From the NCBI RefSeq assembly GCF_900269665.1, contig NZ_LT985361.1:1793615-1857614 (forward strand): a stretch of DNA of 64,000 bases, given 5' to 3'. The stretch comes from Nocardia suismassiliense (GTDB lineage: Bacteria; Actinomycetota; Actinomycetes; Mycobacteriales; Mycobacteriaceae). Shown here piece after piece: positions 17,303 to 27,175 of the stretch; position 1 is the stretch's first letter; each line of letters begins with the position of its first letter. The translations under genes were made by a program, and so were the position numbers. The notes below the pieces were generated by a model. The model was given only the letters and a program-made list of their open reading frames with translations, did not search any database and was not told the origin of the DNA.

Positions 17303-19299
17303 AGCGTGCTCCGGTAGGCGAGTTCGGTGCGCGCCTGCTGCGCGACCGGCGGCAGGGTGAGGATGTGCGCGACCGAGTTCGCCGGGTCGAGGCGCACGTA
17401 ATTCGTTTGCGCCCAGTGGTATTCCTCGCCGCTGACCTCGTCGTACACCACCGGGTGGTCGTGCCATTCGCGGCCGATGGCGGGCAAGTCGAGCGACACC
17501 ATGCCCCACTCGGCGGCGAACGGGTTCAGGTTCACCACCACGAGCACGGCGTCGCCGCTGATCGGATCGATCTTGGAGTAGGCGATCAGCGAGTCGTTGT
17601 CGACGTGGTGAAAGTGGATGCAGCGCAACTGTTGCAGCGCCGGGTGCGCGCGGCGGATCTCGTTGAGCCGAGTGATCCACGGCTCCAACGATTCCCCGCG
17701 GGCCAGGGCCTCGGCGAACGGGCGCGGGCGCAGCTCGTACTTCTCCGAATCCAGGTATTCCTCGCTGCCCGGTCGCACCGCCTGATGCTCGAACAGCTCG
17801 TAGCCGGAGTACATGCCCCAGCTCGGTGCGAGGGTCGCGGCGAGCACCGCGCGGATGGCGAACATGCCGGGGCCGCCGTGCTGCAGGCTTTCGTGCAGGA
17901 TGTCGGGTGTATTGACGAACAGGTTGGGTCTGGCCTCGTCCGCCTTGGCGGCCAGTTCGTTGCCGAACTGGGTCAGTTCCCATTTCGCGATGCGCCAGGT
18001 GAAATACGTGTAGGACTGGCTGAATCCGCGCCGCGCGAGACCGTACAGCCTGGCCGGGCGGGTGAACGCCTCGGAAAGGAAGATGACGTCGGGGTCGGTG
18101 CGGCGCACCGTGCCGATCAGCCACTCCCAGAAGTCGGCCGGCTTGGTGTGCGGGTTGTCCACCCGGAAGATCTTGACGCCCAACGCGATCCAATGCCGGA
18201 CCACGCGCAGCACCTCGGCGTACAGGCCGTCGGGGTCGTTGTCGAAGTTGACCGGGTAGATGTCCTGGTACTTCTTCGGCGGGTTCTCGGCGAAGGCGAT
18301 GGTGCCGTCGGGCAAGGTGGTGAACCATTCCGGATGCGCGGCGACCCACGGATGGTCCGGCGCGCACTGCAGCGCCAGGTCGAGTGCCACCTCGAGACCG
18401 AGTTGCGCTGCGGTGTCCACGAACTCGGCGAAGTCGGCCTCGGTGCCGAGCAGCGGGTGCACGGCGTCGTGCCCGCCGTCCTTTGACCCGATGGCCCACG
18501 GCGACCCGACATCGTCCGGTTCGGCGACGAGAGTGTTGTTGCGGCCCTTGCGATTCACCTCGCCGACCGGATGGATCGGCGGCAGGTAGACCACGTCGAA
18601 GCCCATGGCGGCGATGCGCGGCAGTTCCTTCGCGGCGGTGGCGAAGGTGCCGTGGATCGGCTTGCCCGCCGCGTCCCGGCCGCCGGTCGAGCGCGGGAAG
18701 AACTCGTACCACGAGCCGTACAGTGCCCGTTGCCGTTCCACCTGCACGGTGTGCTGCGGGCCGCGAGTCACCATGTCGCGCAACGGGGTCGCGCGCAGGA
18801 TCTCGGCGATCTCCTCGGCGAAGGCCGGCGCCACCCTGGCGGGCAGCTGCTCGTCGCTGCGCAATGCGGCGGCCGCGGCACGCAACCGCTCGAACTGTTT
18901 CTTCGGCACGGCCTGCGCGGCCCGGTCGAAGAGCCTGGCGCCGATCTCCAGATCGTTGGCGAGGTCGGCGGCGGTCTGGCCGACCGCGAGCTTGGCCTCC
19001 ACCGCCGAGCGCCAGGTGGCGATCGGGTCGCTCCAGCCCTCGATGCGGTAGGTCCATGCGCCGGGCAGGTTGGCGGTGAACGTGGCGTTGAACACGTCCG
19101 GTTCGAGATCGGGCGTCATCCGGATCCGGATCGGCCGGGAAGAATTCGGTGCGCGCACGGTCAGCGTGGCGGCGACGGCGTCGTGGCCCTCGCGCCACAC
19201 CACGGTGCGCACCGGGAAAACCTCCCCGACGACGGCCTTGGCGGGCCGTCCGCCTGCGATGTACGGGGCAGTGTCATCGATTGCGATGCGGCCGGTCAC
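17299..19299 (-). CDS. glgE: Maltose-1-phosphate maltosyltransferase GlgE
   Basis: 666 residues. N-terminal beta-sandwich and helical region, then a GH13_3 catalytic barrel with [10 protein letters not shown] (nucleophile Asp), FLSEAFTRP (acid Glu) and the GlgE-typical [10 protein letters not shown]. It transfers maltosyl units from maltose-1-phosphate to growing alpha-glucan in the cytosol. It matches Rv1327c. The gene starts with GTG and leads the glgE-glgB pair. The enzymes that make maltose-1-phosphate (TreS/Pep2 or GlgM) are not in this window. Confidence 0.96.
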   Translation of the reverse strand: MTGRIAIDDTAPYIAGGRPAKAVVGEVFPVRTVVWREGHDAVAATLTVRAPNSSRPIRIRMTPDLEPDVFNATFTANLPGAWTYRIEGWSDPIATWRSAVEAKLAVGQTAADLANDLEIGARLFDRAAQAVPKKQFERLRAAAAALRSDEQLPARVAPAFAEEIAEILRATPLRDMVTRGPQHTVQVERQRALYGSWYEFFPRSTGGRDAAGKPIHGTFATAAKELPRIAAMGFDVVYLPPIHPVGEVNRKGRNNTLVAEPDDVGSPWAIGSKDGGHDAVHPLLGTEADFAEFVDTAAQLGLEVALDLALQCAPDHPWVAAHPEWFTTLPDGTIAFAENPPKKYQDIYPVNFDNDPDGLYAEVLRVVRHWIALGVKIFRVDNPHTKPADFWEWLIGTVRRTDPDVIFLSEAFTRPARLYGLARRGFSQSYTYFTWRIAKWELTQFGNELAAKADEARPNLFVNTPDILHESLQHGGPGMFAIRAVLAATLAPSWGMYSGYELFEHQAVRPGSEEYLDSEKYELRPRPFAEALARGESLEPWITRLNEIRRAHPALQQLRCIHFHHVDNDSLIAYSKIDPISGDAVLVVVNLNPFAAEWGMVSLDLPAIGREWHDHPVVYDEVSGEEYHWAQTNYVRLDPANSVAHILTLPPVAQQARTELAYRSTL

Positions 19300-19351
19300 G
19301 GACCCAACCTACCGTCAGAGCGCCATTCGTGTGATCAGCGCGGTCGGCTGA

Positions 19352-19993
19352 TCAACGCGCGTCGGCGGCCAGCCCGAGGCCGAGCGCGATCAGGATCGCG
19401 CCGAGCGCCCGCTCGATCCGCTGCCGGATACCGGTGCGCCGCAACCAGCTGCCCGCCTGGTCGGCGGCCAGCACGATGCCCACGCACCAGGCCGTGTCGA
19501 CGACGAGCTGAATCGCCACCAGGATGAAAATGGTCGGCAGCACCGGGCCGCTGGACGGCAGGAATTGCGGCAGGATCGTCAGCCCGAACACCGCCGCCTT
19601 CGGGTTCGCGGCGATGGAGACCAGGGAGGCGCGGAAGGCCGCGGCAGGGGTCCGGCCCGCGGGCAGCAGCTTCGTCATGGTGCTGCCGAACTCGTCGTCG
19701 GTGCGCGCACCGCGCCAGGCCTGCACGCCGAGCCAGATCAGCACCACCGCGCCGATGATGTGCATCGCGGTGTTCATGTAGCGATTGGCGACCAGCAGCA
19801 CGGACAGGCCGGCGGCGCCCGCCAGGTTCCAGGCGAGCACGCCGATCTCGTTGCCTGCGACCGCGGCCAGGCCTGCCTTGCGTCCGTCGCGGACCGCGCG
19901 CTGCAGGAACAGGGCCGTTGCGGGGCCGGGTAGCGCGGCAAGGATGACGCAGGCCAGGAGGAATTGGGGGAGGACGGTCACCCAGTGCGGCAT
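19352..19993 (-). CDS. LysE/RhtB family amino-acid exporter
   Basis: 213 residues with six hydrophobic segments. The N-terminal segment ALPGPATALFLQRAVRDGRK has the conserved Pro-Gly-Pro and the basic cytosolic loop of the LysE/RhtB superfamily, and the NPKAA motif follows in the third helix region. The substrate is probably an amino acid or related small molecule but cannot be named. It lies upstream of glgE on the same strand with a 52-base gap and appears to be an insertion in the glucan cluster. Confidence 0.88.
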   Translation of the reverse strand: MPHWVTVLPQFLLACVILAALPGPATALFLQRAVRDGRKAGLAAVAGNEIGVLAWNLAGAAGLSVLLVANRYMNTAMHIIGAVVLIWLGVQAWRGARTDDEFGSTMTKLLPAGRTPAAAFRASLVSIAANPKAAVFGLTILPQFLPSSGPVLPTIFILVAIQLVVDTAWCVGIVLAADQAGSWLRRTGIRQRIERALGAILIALGLGLAADAR

Positions 19994-20152
19994 TCGTCGA
20001 TGCTGTCATGTCGGTCGGTTGGGCCGCCAGCAGATTTCGGCGACCGCCGGGGCTGATGGGCACGGTCACCTCCCGCCCGGCCGCGTGCTTCGATCGCGAC
20101 CGATCGCGGCCGAGTGCGCATGCCGGAACCGTCGCCCGGCCCCCCGCTGTGG

Positions 20153-20749
20153 TCACCCAGGCGAGGTGCGACAAGTTTCGAGCAGGCGGCGCAGGGCGGC
20201 GGTGGTGTCGGCCAGTGCCTGGGGATCGTCCGAGGTGGCCACCCACAGCGCCGCCTCGTTCATCGCGCCGGACAGCAGGTGGGTCAGCGGGGCGACGGGC
20301 TGGTCGGCCAGCACACCCTCGTTGATCAGCGCCGTCAACGCCTCCTCGAGATGACGGCCCGATGCGGCCGCGTCCAGTGCACGCCATTCGTGCCAGCCGA
20401 GGACCGCGGGCCCGTCGATCAGCATGATCCGCGCCAGCTCCGGATCGGTGCAGGTCGCCAGGAACGTCGTGCACCCGGTGACCAGCTGCTCCCAGCGGTC
20501 CTCGACAGCGTCGGCGGCCGCTGCCACTCGTTCGCCCACCTCGCTCTGCACCTGTTCGAGGACCGCCGCGAACAGCTCGGCCTTGCTGTCGAAGTTGTGG
20601 TACAGCGCGCCCTTGGTCACCCCCGCCGCCCTGACGATCTCCGACAAACCCACGGCCCCATAGCCTTTCGCCGCGAACAGGCGCCTGCTCTCGCGCAGCA
20701 GCGCGTTGCGGGTCTCCTCGCGTTGCTGGGTGCGGATCTTGCTCGGCAT
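20153..20749 (-). CDS. TetR-family repressor of the divergent glyoxalase gene
   Basis: 198 residues. Residues 10-57 form the TetR helix-turn-helix (LSEIVRAAGVTKGALYHNFD), followed by an all-helical ligand domain. It is divergent from a VOC-fold gene, with two palindromic sites in the 80-base gap, the standard arrangement for autoregulation plus repression of the neighbour. The ligand is unknown. Confidence 0.9.
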   Translation of the reverse strand: MPSKIRTQQREETRNALLRESRRLFAAKGYGAVGLSEIVRAAGVTKGALYHNFDSKAELFAAVLEQVQSEVGERVAAAADAVEDRWEQLVTGCTTFLATCTDPELARIMLIDGPAVLGWHEWRALDAAASGRHLEEALTALINEGVLADQPVAPLTHLLSGAMNEAALWVATSDDPQALADTTAALRRLLETCRTSPG

Positions 20750-20767
20750 CGCCCACCTTCCCTGTTG

Positions 20768-20817
20768 ACATACCGATGGTACGTGAACTAACTTAGCTCA
20801 CATACCAACGGTATGTG
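20768..20817. promoter_or_regulatory. Double TetR operator and promoter
   Basis: Two related palindromes: ACATACC-GAT-GGTACGT (20768-20784, one mismatch) and CACATACC-AAC-GGTATGTG (20799-20817 region, perfect 8-base arms). A TTGACA (20765-20770) with TAACTT about 18 bases further gives a promoter towards the glyoxalase gene overlapped by both sites. A repressor bound here would block that promoter and the start of the tetR gene. Confidence 0.8.
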
Positions 20818-20829
20818 AAAGGTGAGAAC

Positions 20830-21273
20830 GTGAAACTGAGCAGCTTCTACCCGGTCATCGGTACCTCCGAGGTCGCGGCAGCCCGCGACTTCTACACCGA
20901 GTGGCTCGGCTTCGAGATCACCTTCGAGGCGGACTGGTACGTCAGCCTGCGGCGGCCGGGGGACGTCACCTACGAGCTCGCGCTGCTCGACTACACCCAT
21001 GCGACGGTGCCCGAGGCGTACCGCAAGCCGGTGCAGGGACTGATCCTGAACTTCGAGGTCGCCGACGTGGATGCCGAGTGGGACCGCATGGTGGTCCAGG
21101 GTGGGCTGAAGGCCGAACTGGAGATTCGCACCGAGGACTTCGGGCAGCGGCACTTCATCGTCGCCGACCCGAGCGGGGTACTGATCGACATGATCACCGA
21201 GGTGCCGCCCGCGGGCGAGTACGTCGAGCAGTTCAGCCCCGAGTACACCGCCGAAAAGTTCAGCGGGCAGTAG
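20830..21273 (+). CDS. Glyoxalase/bleomycin-resistance (VOC) family protein
   Basis: 147 residues. A paired beta-alpha-beta-beta-beta fold is indicated by [20 protein letters not shown] in the first half and [18 protein letters not shown] in the second. The residues that would bind metal in true glyoxalases are not complete, so it may bind or sequester a small molecule or toxin instead. Start taken at GTG 20830 after AGGTGAG; an in-frame upstream GTG at 20815 would add five residues. Controlled by the divergent TetR gene through the operators just upstream. Confidence 0.85.
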   Translation: MKLSSFYPVIGTSEVAAARDFYTEWLGFEITFEADWYVSLRRPGDVTYELALLDYTHATVPEAYRKPVQGLILNFEVADVDAEWDRMVVQGGLKAELEIRTEDFGQRHFIVADPSGVLIDMITEVPPAGEYVEQFSPEYTAEKFSGQ

Positions 21274-21280
21274 TGATGAG

Positions 21281-21309
21281 CGCGGCCCCGGCGAAAGGCC
21301 GGGGCCGCG
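21281..21309. terminator. Bidirectional hairpin between convergent genes
   Basis: CGCGGCCCCGGC pairs with GCCGGGGCCGCG around a 5-base loop. It lies 8 bases after the glyoxalase stop and 28 bases from the end of the convergent lipoprotein gene. There is no T-run, which is common in high-GC actinobacteria. Confidence 0.7.
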
Positions 21310-21337
21310 TGGACGATTCGGTCATGGGCCTGGCGGA

Positions 21338-21844
21338 TCAGGCAGCGGGGACCTTGTCGAGGAAGCCGTAAACCTTTGCGATACGCCCGTTCTCGACGAC
21401 GGCGACATCGAAGCCGATCACCACCGGTTCGCTGTCGACCGGGCCGAGACCCCAGGTGAAGCGGACCTGATTGTGGTGCGCGTCGACCGGTCCGGCCAGC
21501 TTGAACACCCACCCGGGGAACTTGGTCTGCACCGCGGCGATGCCCCCATCGATCTCCGTGTGACCGGTCACGGCCATCAGCGGATCGACGTAGGTCGCCT
21601 GCTCGGTGAACACCCGGGCGACAGCCGCCTTCCTGGCGGCGGGATCGGTGGCGTTCCACGCCTCCAGGTACTGGGCGACAACAGTATTCATATCGACCTC
21701 CGGTGCCGCAGTCTGCGAGCTACCCGAAGGCGGCGCCGGCGCGGGGTCCGCGGTAGCGCATCCGGTCCCCAGCCCCAGCGCGATGATCGCGGCCGTCGCG
21801 AGGACGATCGCCTGGCGCGGCGTACGGCGGATAACTCGACTCAT
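21338..21844 (-). CDS. SnoaL-like (NTF2-fold) lipoprotein
   Basis: 168 residues. The N-terminus has Arg residues, a hydrophobic stretch and the lipobox LGTGC (Cys about 29), so it is a predicted lipoprotein outside the membrane. A Pro/Ser linker follows, then an NTF2-like domain with VVAQYLEAWNATDPAARKAA typical of SnoaL-like proteins. These bind small hydrophobic ligands or act as isomerase/hydrolase; the role here is unknown. The start at 21844 follows GAAGGACA. Confidence 0.85.
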   Translation of the reverse strand: MSRVIRRTPRQAIVLATAAIIALGLGTGCATADPAPAPPSGSSQTAAPEVDMNTVVAQYLEAWNATDPAARKAAVARVFTEQATYVDPLMAVTGHTEIDGGIAAVQTKFPGWVFKLAGPVDAHHNQVRFTWGLGPVDSEPVVIGFDVAVVENGRIAKVYGFLDKVPAA

Positions 21845-22265
21845 GATGTGTCCTTCGCAGTGCTCGTTGCTCGTCTTGCTAACGGGAACAACGCTATTGC
21901 CGCAGGACACGCCCCGAATCTGTCATCCATAAGTACTTTCGGCAGTCGACTACTGGTGTGGACGCGGTGCGGGCAAGTCATGGCTCGCGCACCGAATCTT
22001 CTTCGGCCGCGCCAGCGGCTTCTACCGCAGGCAACGCCCCTCACGGTCCTCCAAGTGGCCTGGCCGGACGCTTCTTGGGAAGACCAGGCGCAGGAACGCG
22101 ACCGGGGCAGACAACCACAGCTGTGGCTGACGCCCGAGGAGCATCCTGCGGGAATCTGGGCCGACTACGCGCGGAATTAGACGGTGGCGGGTCTACCGGC
22201 GGTGATAGCCGTGAGCTCTACCGCCGGGGCGGCCGGGTGGGGAAACGTTCGGTAGGGTTCGGCGG
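21845..22265. other. Intergenic region before glgP
   Basis: About 420 bases between the divergent lipoprotein and glgP genes. I see no supported gene, RNA or clear promoter in it. Short open frames here have poor codon bias and no ribosome-binding sites. Confidence 0.6.
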
Positions 22266-24854
22266 GTGAAGGCATTGCGTCGATTCACCGTCCGTGCCCA
22301 TCTGCCTGAGCGGCTGGCCGCCCTCGGCGAGCTCGCTACGAATCTGCGCTGGTCGTGGCATCCGCCTACGCAGGATCTGTTTGCCGAGATGGATCCGCAG
22401 CGGTGGCTGGAGATGGGGCACGACCCGGTGCGGATGCTGGGGGAGGTGCCTGCCGCGCGGGTGGACGAGCTGGCGGCCGACCCCGAATACGTGCGTCGGG
22501 TGGATGCCGCGGCGGCGGATCTGCGGGACTACCTGGCGGCGCCGAGCTGGTTCGAGCGGCGGGCGGGGGAGGAAGGGGTGCGCGGGATCGCGTACTTCTC
22601 CATGGAGTTCGGCGTGACCGAGGTGCTGCCCAACTACTCCGGTGGCCTCGGCATCCTGGCGGGCGATCATTTGAAGGCGGCCTCCGACCTGGGCCTGCCG
22701 CTGATCGGTGTCGGCTTGCTGTACCGCTCCGGCTATTTCCGGCAGACGTTGTCGGCGGACGGATGGCAGACCGAGCACTACCCGGATCTGGATCCGCAGG
22801 GTCTGCCGTTGCGGCTGCTCACCTCGGACAACGGTGGGGCGGAGACCGCGCCGGTGTTGATTCACGTGGCGATGCCCGATCAGCGGGTGCTGCGGGCGCG
22901 GGTATGGATCGCGCAGGTGGGACGGGTGCCGCTGCTGCTGCTGGACTCCGATATCGCGGAGAACGATCCGGAGCTGCGTGCGGTGACCGACCGGCTCTAC
23001 GGCGGCGATCAGGAGCATCGGATCCGGCAGGAGATCCTGGCCGGTATCGGCGGGGTGCGGGCGGTGCGCGCCTACACCAACGCGGCCGGGCTGCCCGATC
23101 CCGACGTGTTCCACATGAACGAAGGGCACGCGGGGTTCCTCGGCGTCGAGCGCATTCGCGAATTCGTCTCCGCCGGGCAGGATTTCGACACGGCGCTGGC
23201 CGCGGTGCGAGCGGGCACGGTATTCACCACGCATACCCCGGTTCCCGCTGGTATCGATCGTTTCCCGATGCCGATGGTTCGCCGCTACTTCGGGGGAGCG
23301 CACGGCGAATCCGAATCCGCCATGCTCCCAGGGCTTTCCGTGGACCGCATCGTCGCACTGGGCCGCGAGGCGGATCCTTCGGTGTTCAACATGGCGCACA
23401 TGGGCCTGCGACTTGCCCAGCGCGCCAACGGCGTATCGAAACTGCACGGCGAGGTCAGCCGGGAGATGTTCGCCGCACTGTGGCCGGGGTTCGACGCGGC
23501 CGAGGTGCCGATCGGCTCGGTCACCAACGGCGTGCATGCGCCGACCTGGGCGGCGCGCGAGTGGTTCGACAAGGCGCGCAAGCACATCGGCGCCGAACTC
23601 GTCGAGGAGGCGCGCGGCTGGGAGCGGCTGCGGGATGTCGACCTCGGCGAACTGTGGTCCACCCGTAACGCGTTGCGCGCCATCCTGGTGGCCGAGGTGC
23701 GGCGCCGGGTGCGCGCGTCCTGGCTGGACCGCGGCGCCGCCGAGGCCGAATTGGGCTGGGTGGACAGCGTTTTCGACCCGGACGTGCTGACCGTCGGCTT
23801 CGCCCGCCGGGTGCCGACCTACAAGCGGCTCACGCTGATGCTGCGCGACCCGGAACGGTTGCGCGCCAGGCTGCTCGACCCCGAGCGGCCGATGCAGCTG
23901 GTGGTCGCGGGCAAGAGCCACCCCGCCGACGACGGCGGCAAGGCGCTGATCCAGCAGGTGGTGCGTTTCGCCGACGATCCCGAGGTGCGTCACCGCATCG
24001 TCTTCCTGCCCGACTACGACATGTCGATGGCCCGCTACCTGTACTGGGGTTGCGATGTCTGGCTGAACAATCCGCTGCGCCCGCTGGAGGCGTGCGGCAC
24101 CTCGGGCATGAAGTCCGCGCTCAACGGTGGCCTCAACCTGTCCATCCGGGACGGCTGGTGGGACGAGATGTTCGACGGCGAGAACGGCTGGGCCATCCCG
24201 ACCGCCGACGGCGTCAGCGACGAACACCGCCGCGACGATCTCGAGGCCGGCGCGCTCTACGACCTGTTCGAGCGCACCGTCGCACCCCGCTTCTACGACC
24301 GCGACGCCGCCGGGATGCCGGTGCGCTGGGTCGAGATGGTGCGGCACACCCTGCAGACCCTCGGCCCGAAGGTGCTCGCCTCCCGCATGGTTCGCGACTA
24401 CGCCGTCGAGTACTACGCCCCGGCCGCCGACGCCTACCAGCGGGCGACCGCCGACGAGTTCGCCGAAGCCCGCGCCATCGCCGACTATCGGCGCCGCGTC
24501 GAAGCGGCCTGGCCGTCGGTGAAGGTGATCCAGGTGGACAGCGCGGGCCTGCCCGATACGCCGATCATCGGCGCGCGGCTGTCCCTGACCGCGCGCATCG
24601 ACCTGGGCGGATTGCAGCCCGGCGATGTGGTGGTGCAGGCGGTGCTCGGGCGGGTGTCCACCTCCGACGACCTCTCCGACGTGAGCACCGTCGCGATGAC
24701 GCACGCCGGATCCGACGCCGGTGTCGAGCTTTTCACCGTGGACACGCCGGTGCCGCTGTCGGGCGCCGTCGGCTACACGGTGCGGGTGCTGCCGCACAAC
24801 GCGTTGCTGGCCTGCGACGCGGAGCTCGGATTGGTCGCCGCGCCCAACGCGTGA
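22266..24854 (+). CDS. glgP: Alpha-glucan phosphorylase GlgP
   Basis: 862 residues, the short-form (no long N-terminal regulatory part) glycogen phosphorylase of the GT35 family, equivalent to Rv1328. The pyridoxal-phosphate lysine is in CGTSGMKSALNGGLNLS. Other family segments are IAYFSMEFGVTEVLPNYSGG near the start and PTYKRLTLML. It releases glucose-1-phosphate from alpha-1,4-glucan ends. It is transcribed opposite to glgE-glgB. GTG start. Confidence 0.95.
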   Translation: MKALRRFTVRAHLPERLAALGELATNLRWSWHPPTQDLFAEMDPQRWLEMGHDPVRMLGEVPAARVDELAADPEYVRRVDAAAADLRDYLAAPSWFERRAGEEGVRGIAYFSMEFGVTEVLPNYSGGLGILAGDHLKAASDLGLPLIGVGLLYRSGYFRQTLSADGWQTEHYPDLDPQGLPLRLLTSDNGGAETAPVLIHVAMPDQRVLRARVWIAQVGRVPLLLLDSDIAENDPELRAVTDRLYGGDQEHRIRQEILAGIGGVRAVRAYTNAAGLPDPDVFHMNEGHAGFLGVERIREFVSAGQDFDTALAAVRAGTVFTTHTPVPAGIDRFPMPMVRRYFGGAHGESESAMLPGLSVDRIVALGREADPSVFNMAHMGLRLAQRANGVSKLHGEVSREMFAALWPGFDAAEVPIGSVTNGVHAPTWAAREWFDKARKHIGAELVEEARGWERLRDVDLGELWSTRNALRAILVAEVRRRVRASWLDRGAAEAELGWVDSVFDPDVLTVGFARRVPTYKRLTLMLRDPERLRARLLDPERPMQLVVAGKSHPADDGGKALIQQVVRFADDPEVRHRIVFLPDYDMSMARYLYWGCDVWLNNPLRPLEACGTSGMKSALNGGLNLSIRDGWWDEMFDGENGWAIPTADGVSDEHRRDDLEAGALYDLFERTVAPRFYDRDAAGMPVRWVEMVRHTLQTLGPKVLASRMVRDYAVEYYAPAADAYQRATADEFAEARAIADYRRRVEAAWPSVKVIQVDSAGLPDTPIIGARLSLTARIDLGGLQPGDVVVQAVLGRVSTSDDLSDVSTVAMTHAGSDAGVELFTVDTPVPLSGAVGYTVRVLPHNALLACDAELGLVAAPNA

Positions 24855-24995
24855 GACCGGCCGCAGGGGCCACACCAGCCCTTTCGTGACACGGACGGTC
24901 CGAGCGGGATCGGTCGGGTCGAATTCCGCGATTCGGTGAATCGTCGGCTACCGTGCCTGGGCACGCCCGTACCACTCCCCGACTGGAGACCGCCC

Positions 24996-26357
24996 ATGGC
25001 CACCGCCGTACCGACCGAGCCCCGAGGTCGCATCGACGCGTTCTTCGGCATCAGCGCGACTGGCTCGAGCATGAAACGCGAACTCATGGCGGGCACGGTC
25101 ACGTTCCTGGCCATGTCCTATGTGCTCGCGGTGAACCCGTCGATCCTCGGCGACGAGGGTGCCCTCGGCGACAAGGGCATTCCCATGCAGGCGGTGTTCA
25201 CCGCGACCGCCGTCGCCGCGGTGTTCGGCACGCTCGTCATGGGACTGTGGGCCAAGTATCCGATCGCGCTCGCACCGGGCATGGGGCTCAACGCGTTCTT
25301 CGCCTACTCGGTGGTGCTCGGCATGGGCATTCCGTGGGAGGTGGCGCTGTCCGGCACCCTGCTCTCCGGCATCATCTTCTTCCTGCTCGCGGTCACCAAG
25401 GTGCGCGAGCGAATCCTCAATGCGATTCCCATGCAGATGAAGCTGGCCGTCGGCGCGGGCATCGGGTTGTTCGTGGCGTTCCTCGGCTTGAAGAACGCGG
25501 GCATCGTGGTGAACAGCGAGGCCACCCTCGTCACCCTGGGCGACTTCACCAAGGGCACCACGCTGCTCGCGCTGTTCGGGCTCGTGATCACCGTGGTCTT
25601 CCTCGTCATCGGCTGGCACGGTGCGGTGCTGTACGGGATCGTGCTCACCGCGGGTGTGGGCATCGTCAGCGGGCTGGTCGATCTGCCCAACGGTGTCGTC
25701 GCGGCGCCGAAGGGGCTGGACCAGACCTTCGGTCAGGCGATCATCCACCTGCCCGACGCGTTCACCGGCCAGATGGCCGTCGTTGTTCTGACCATGCTTT
25801 TCGTGGACTTCTTCGACGCCTCCGGCACCCTGATCGGCGTCGCCAACCAGGCGGGTCTGCTCGACAAGGACGGCAAACTGCCGCGGGCCGCGAGCGCGCT
25901 GGCCGCCGATTCCGTCGGCACCATGGCGGGTGCGGTCATCGGCACCTCCACCACCACCGCCTACGTCGAATCCACCGCGGGTGTGTCCGCGGGCGGGCGC
26001 ACCGGATTGACCGCCGTCACCACCGCGGGGTGGTTCCTGATCGCCATGTTCTGCTACCCGATTTTCGCGGTCGTCGCGGGATCCGGCGAGGTCACCGCCC
26101 CGGCGTTGATCGTGGTCGGTGTGTTGATGTCTCGCGCACTCGGCGAGATCGACTGGAATCGGCTTGAATACTCGGTACCCGCATTCATCACGATCGTGAT
26201 GATGCCGCTGACGTACTCGATCGCGAATGGCCTGGCCATGGGAATGCTGTTCTACCCGATTGTCATGGTCGCCAAGGGCCGGATCAAAGACGTGCACCCG
26301 GCGATGTGGGCACTGCTGGTCGTATTCCTGGGTTACTTCTTCTTCCTCACGGAGTGA
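24996..26357 (+). CDS. AzgA-type NCS2 purine permease
   Basis: 453 residues, about 12-14 membrane segments. LAPGMGLNAFFAY, DFFDASGTLIG and GTSTTTAYVESTAGV are the characteristic segments of the AzgA subgroup, which imports adenine, guanine and hypoxanthine with protons. No regulator or purine enzyme lies next to it. Start at 24996 is after TGGAGACC; an ATG-like start further upstream lacks a ribosome-binding site. Confidence 0.92.
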   Translation: MATAVPTEPRGRIDAFFGISATGSSMKRELMAGTVTFLAMSYVLAVNPSILGDEGALGDKGIPMQAVFTATAVAAVFGTLVMGLWAKYPIALAPGMGLNAFFAYSVVLGMGIPWEVALSGTLLSGIIFFLLAVTKVRERILNAIPMQMKLAVGAGIGLFVAFLGLKNAGIVVNSEATLVTLGDFTKGTTLLALFGLVITVVFLVIGWHGAVLYGIVLTAGVGIVSGLVDLPNGVVAAPKGLDQTFGQAIIHLPDAFTGQMAVVVLTMLFVDFFDASGTLIGVANQAGLLDKDGKLPRAASALAADSVGTMAGAVIGTSTTTAYVESTAGVSAGGRTGLTAVTTAGWFLIAMFCYPIFAVVAGSGEVTAPALIVVGVLMSRALGEIDWNRLEYSVPAFITIVMMPLTYSIANGLAMGMLFYPIVMVAKGRIKDVHPAMWALLVVFLGYFFFLTE

Positions 26358-26507
26358 ACCGAACCGGGGGCGGAAAACGTAGTCAGGAATAAGACCAGGG
26401 TCTTGGAAGTTGTGATGGCCCGTGCGAGAATCGGACCGCAGTCCGCTTCAACGCCGAAGCCATTTGACCAGCTGTTTGGAATCTGACTTGCAGGGACGAG
26501 GACCAGC

Positions 26508-27047
26508 ATGACCACGAAATCCGTACTGGAAAGAGCTACCACCAACACCGAACTGGACGGCGTCGCCGCCGACATCGGACTCCTGATCATCCGCGTCGCG
26601 TTCGGCGGGCTCATGGCCGTGCACGGTGCCCAGAAGCTGTTCGGCTGGTTCTACGGCTACGGCCTGGAAGCCACCTCCGCAGGCTTCGACGGCATGGGTT
26701 ACAACCCCGGCAAGGTCTTCGGCACCCTCGCCGGCCTCACGGAACTCGGTGGCGGTCTGCTGCTCGCCCTCGGCCTGCTGACGCCGCTGGCCTCCGCCAT
26801 CGTGCTGGGCACCATGATCAACGCGATCAACGCGCTGTGGCCGATGGGCCTCTTCGGTGAGAACACCTACGAGATGCCGTTGCTGTTCGGCGTCGTAGCC
26901 GCGGGATTCGCCTTCACCGGCCCCGGCAAGTTCTCGCTGGATCACGGCCGCCCCTGGGCGCAACGGGGATTCGCGGTCGGCGCGGCGGCGATCGTGCTCG
27001 CCGTGATCGCCGCGGTGATCACCCTCATCCTGAAGTGGGTCATCTGA
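26508..27047 (+). CDS. DoxX family membrane protein
   Basis: 179 residues with four hydrophobic segments. FGGLMAVHGAQKLFGWF and LTELGGGLLLALGLLTPLAS are the DoxX motifs. Mycobacterial DoxX members work with SodA and SseA in thiol-oxidant resistance; other members have no known role. RBS GGGACGAGGACC before the ATG. A terminator follows. Confidence 0.88.
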   Translation: MTTKSVLERATTNTELDGVAADIGLLIIRVAFGGLMAVHGAQKLFGWFYGYGLEATSAGFDGMGYNPGKVFGTLAGLTELGGGLLLALGLLTPLASAIVLGTMINAINALWPMGLFGENTYEMPLLFGVVAAGFAFTGPGKFSLDHGRPWAQRGFAVGAAAIVLAVIAAVITLILKWVI

Positions 27048-27072
27048 CCTACTGACCACACCTCTCGATCGC

Positions 27073-27102
27073 GGCGCGGTGACCCACTCGGGTCACCGCG
27101 CC
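27073..27102 (+). terminator. Terminator after the DoxX gene
   Basis: Perfect 13-bp stem GGCGCGGTGACCC / GGGTCACCGCGCC with loop ACTC, then GTTCTCAT. It lies 26 bases after the doxX stop. Confidence 0.85.
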
Positions 27103-27175
27103 GTTCTCATGTCACAGTCCGCGACGCTGCGTCGTCGTCTCCTTGTTCGGAACAGTTGAGAAATAGGAGACGGTG

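Noticed and set aside
15146..19198. One very long open frame on the minus strand spanning glgB and glgE
   Set aside because: The lower part is glgB in frame; the upper part is the wrong frame across glgE and only stays open because of high GC. GlgE is encoded in another frame with full motifs, and glgB starts at 17302.
21473..22180. Open frames between the SnoaL lipoprotein and glgP
   Set aside because: They overlap the lipoprotein gene on the other strand or lack start signals; no conserved sequence recognised.
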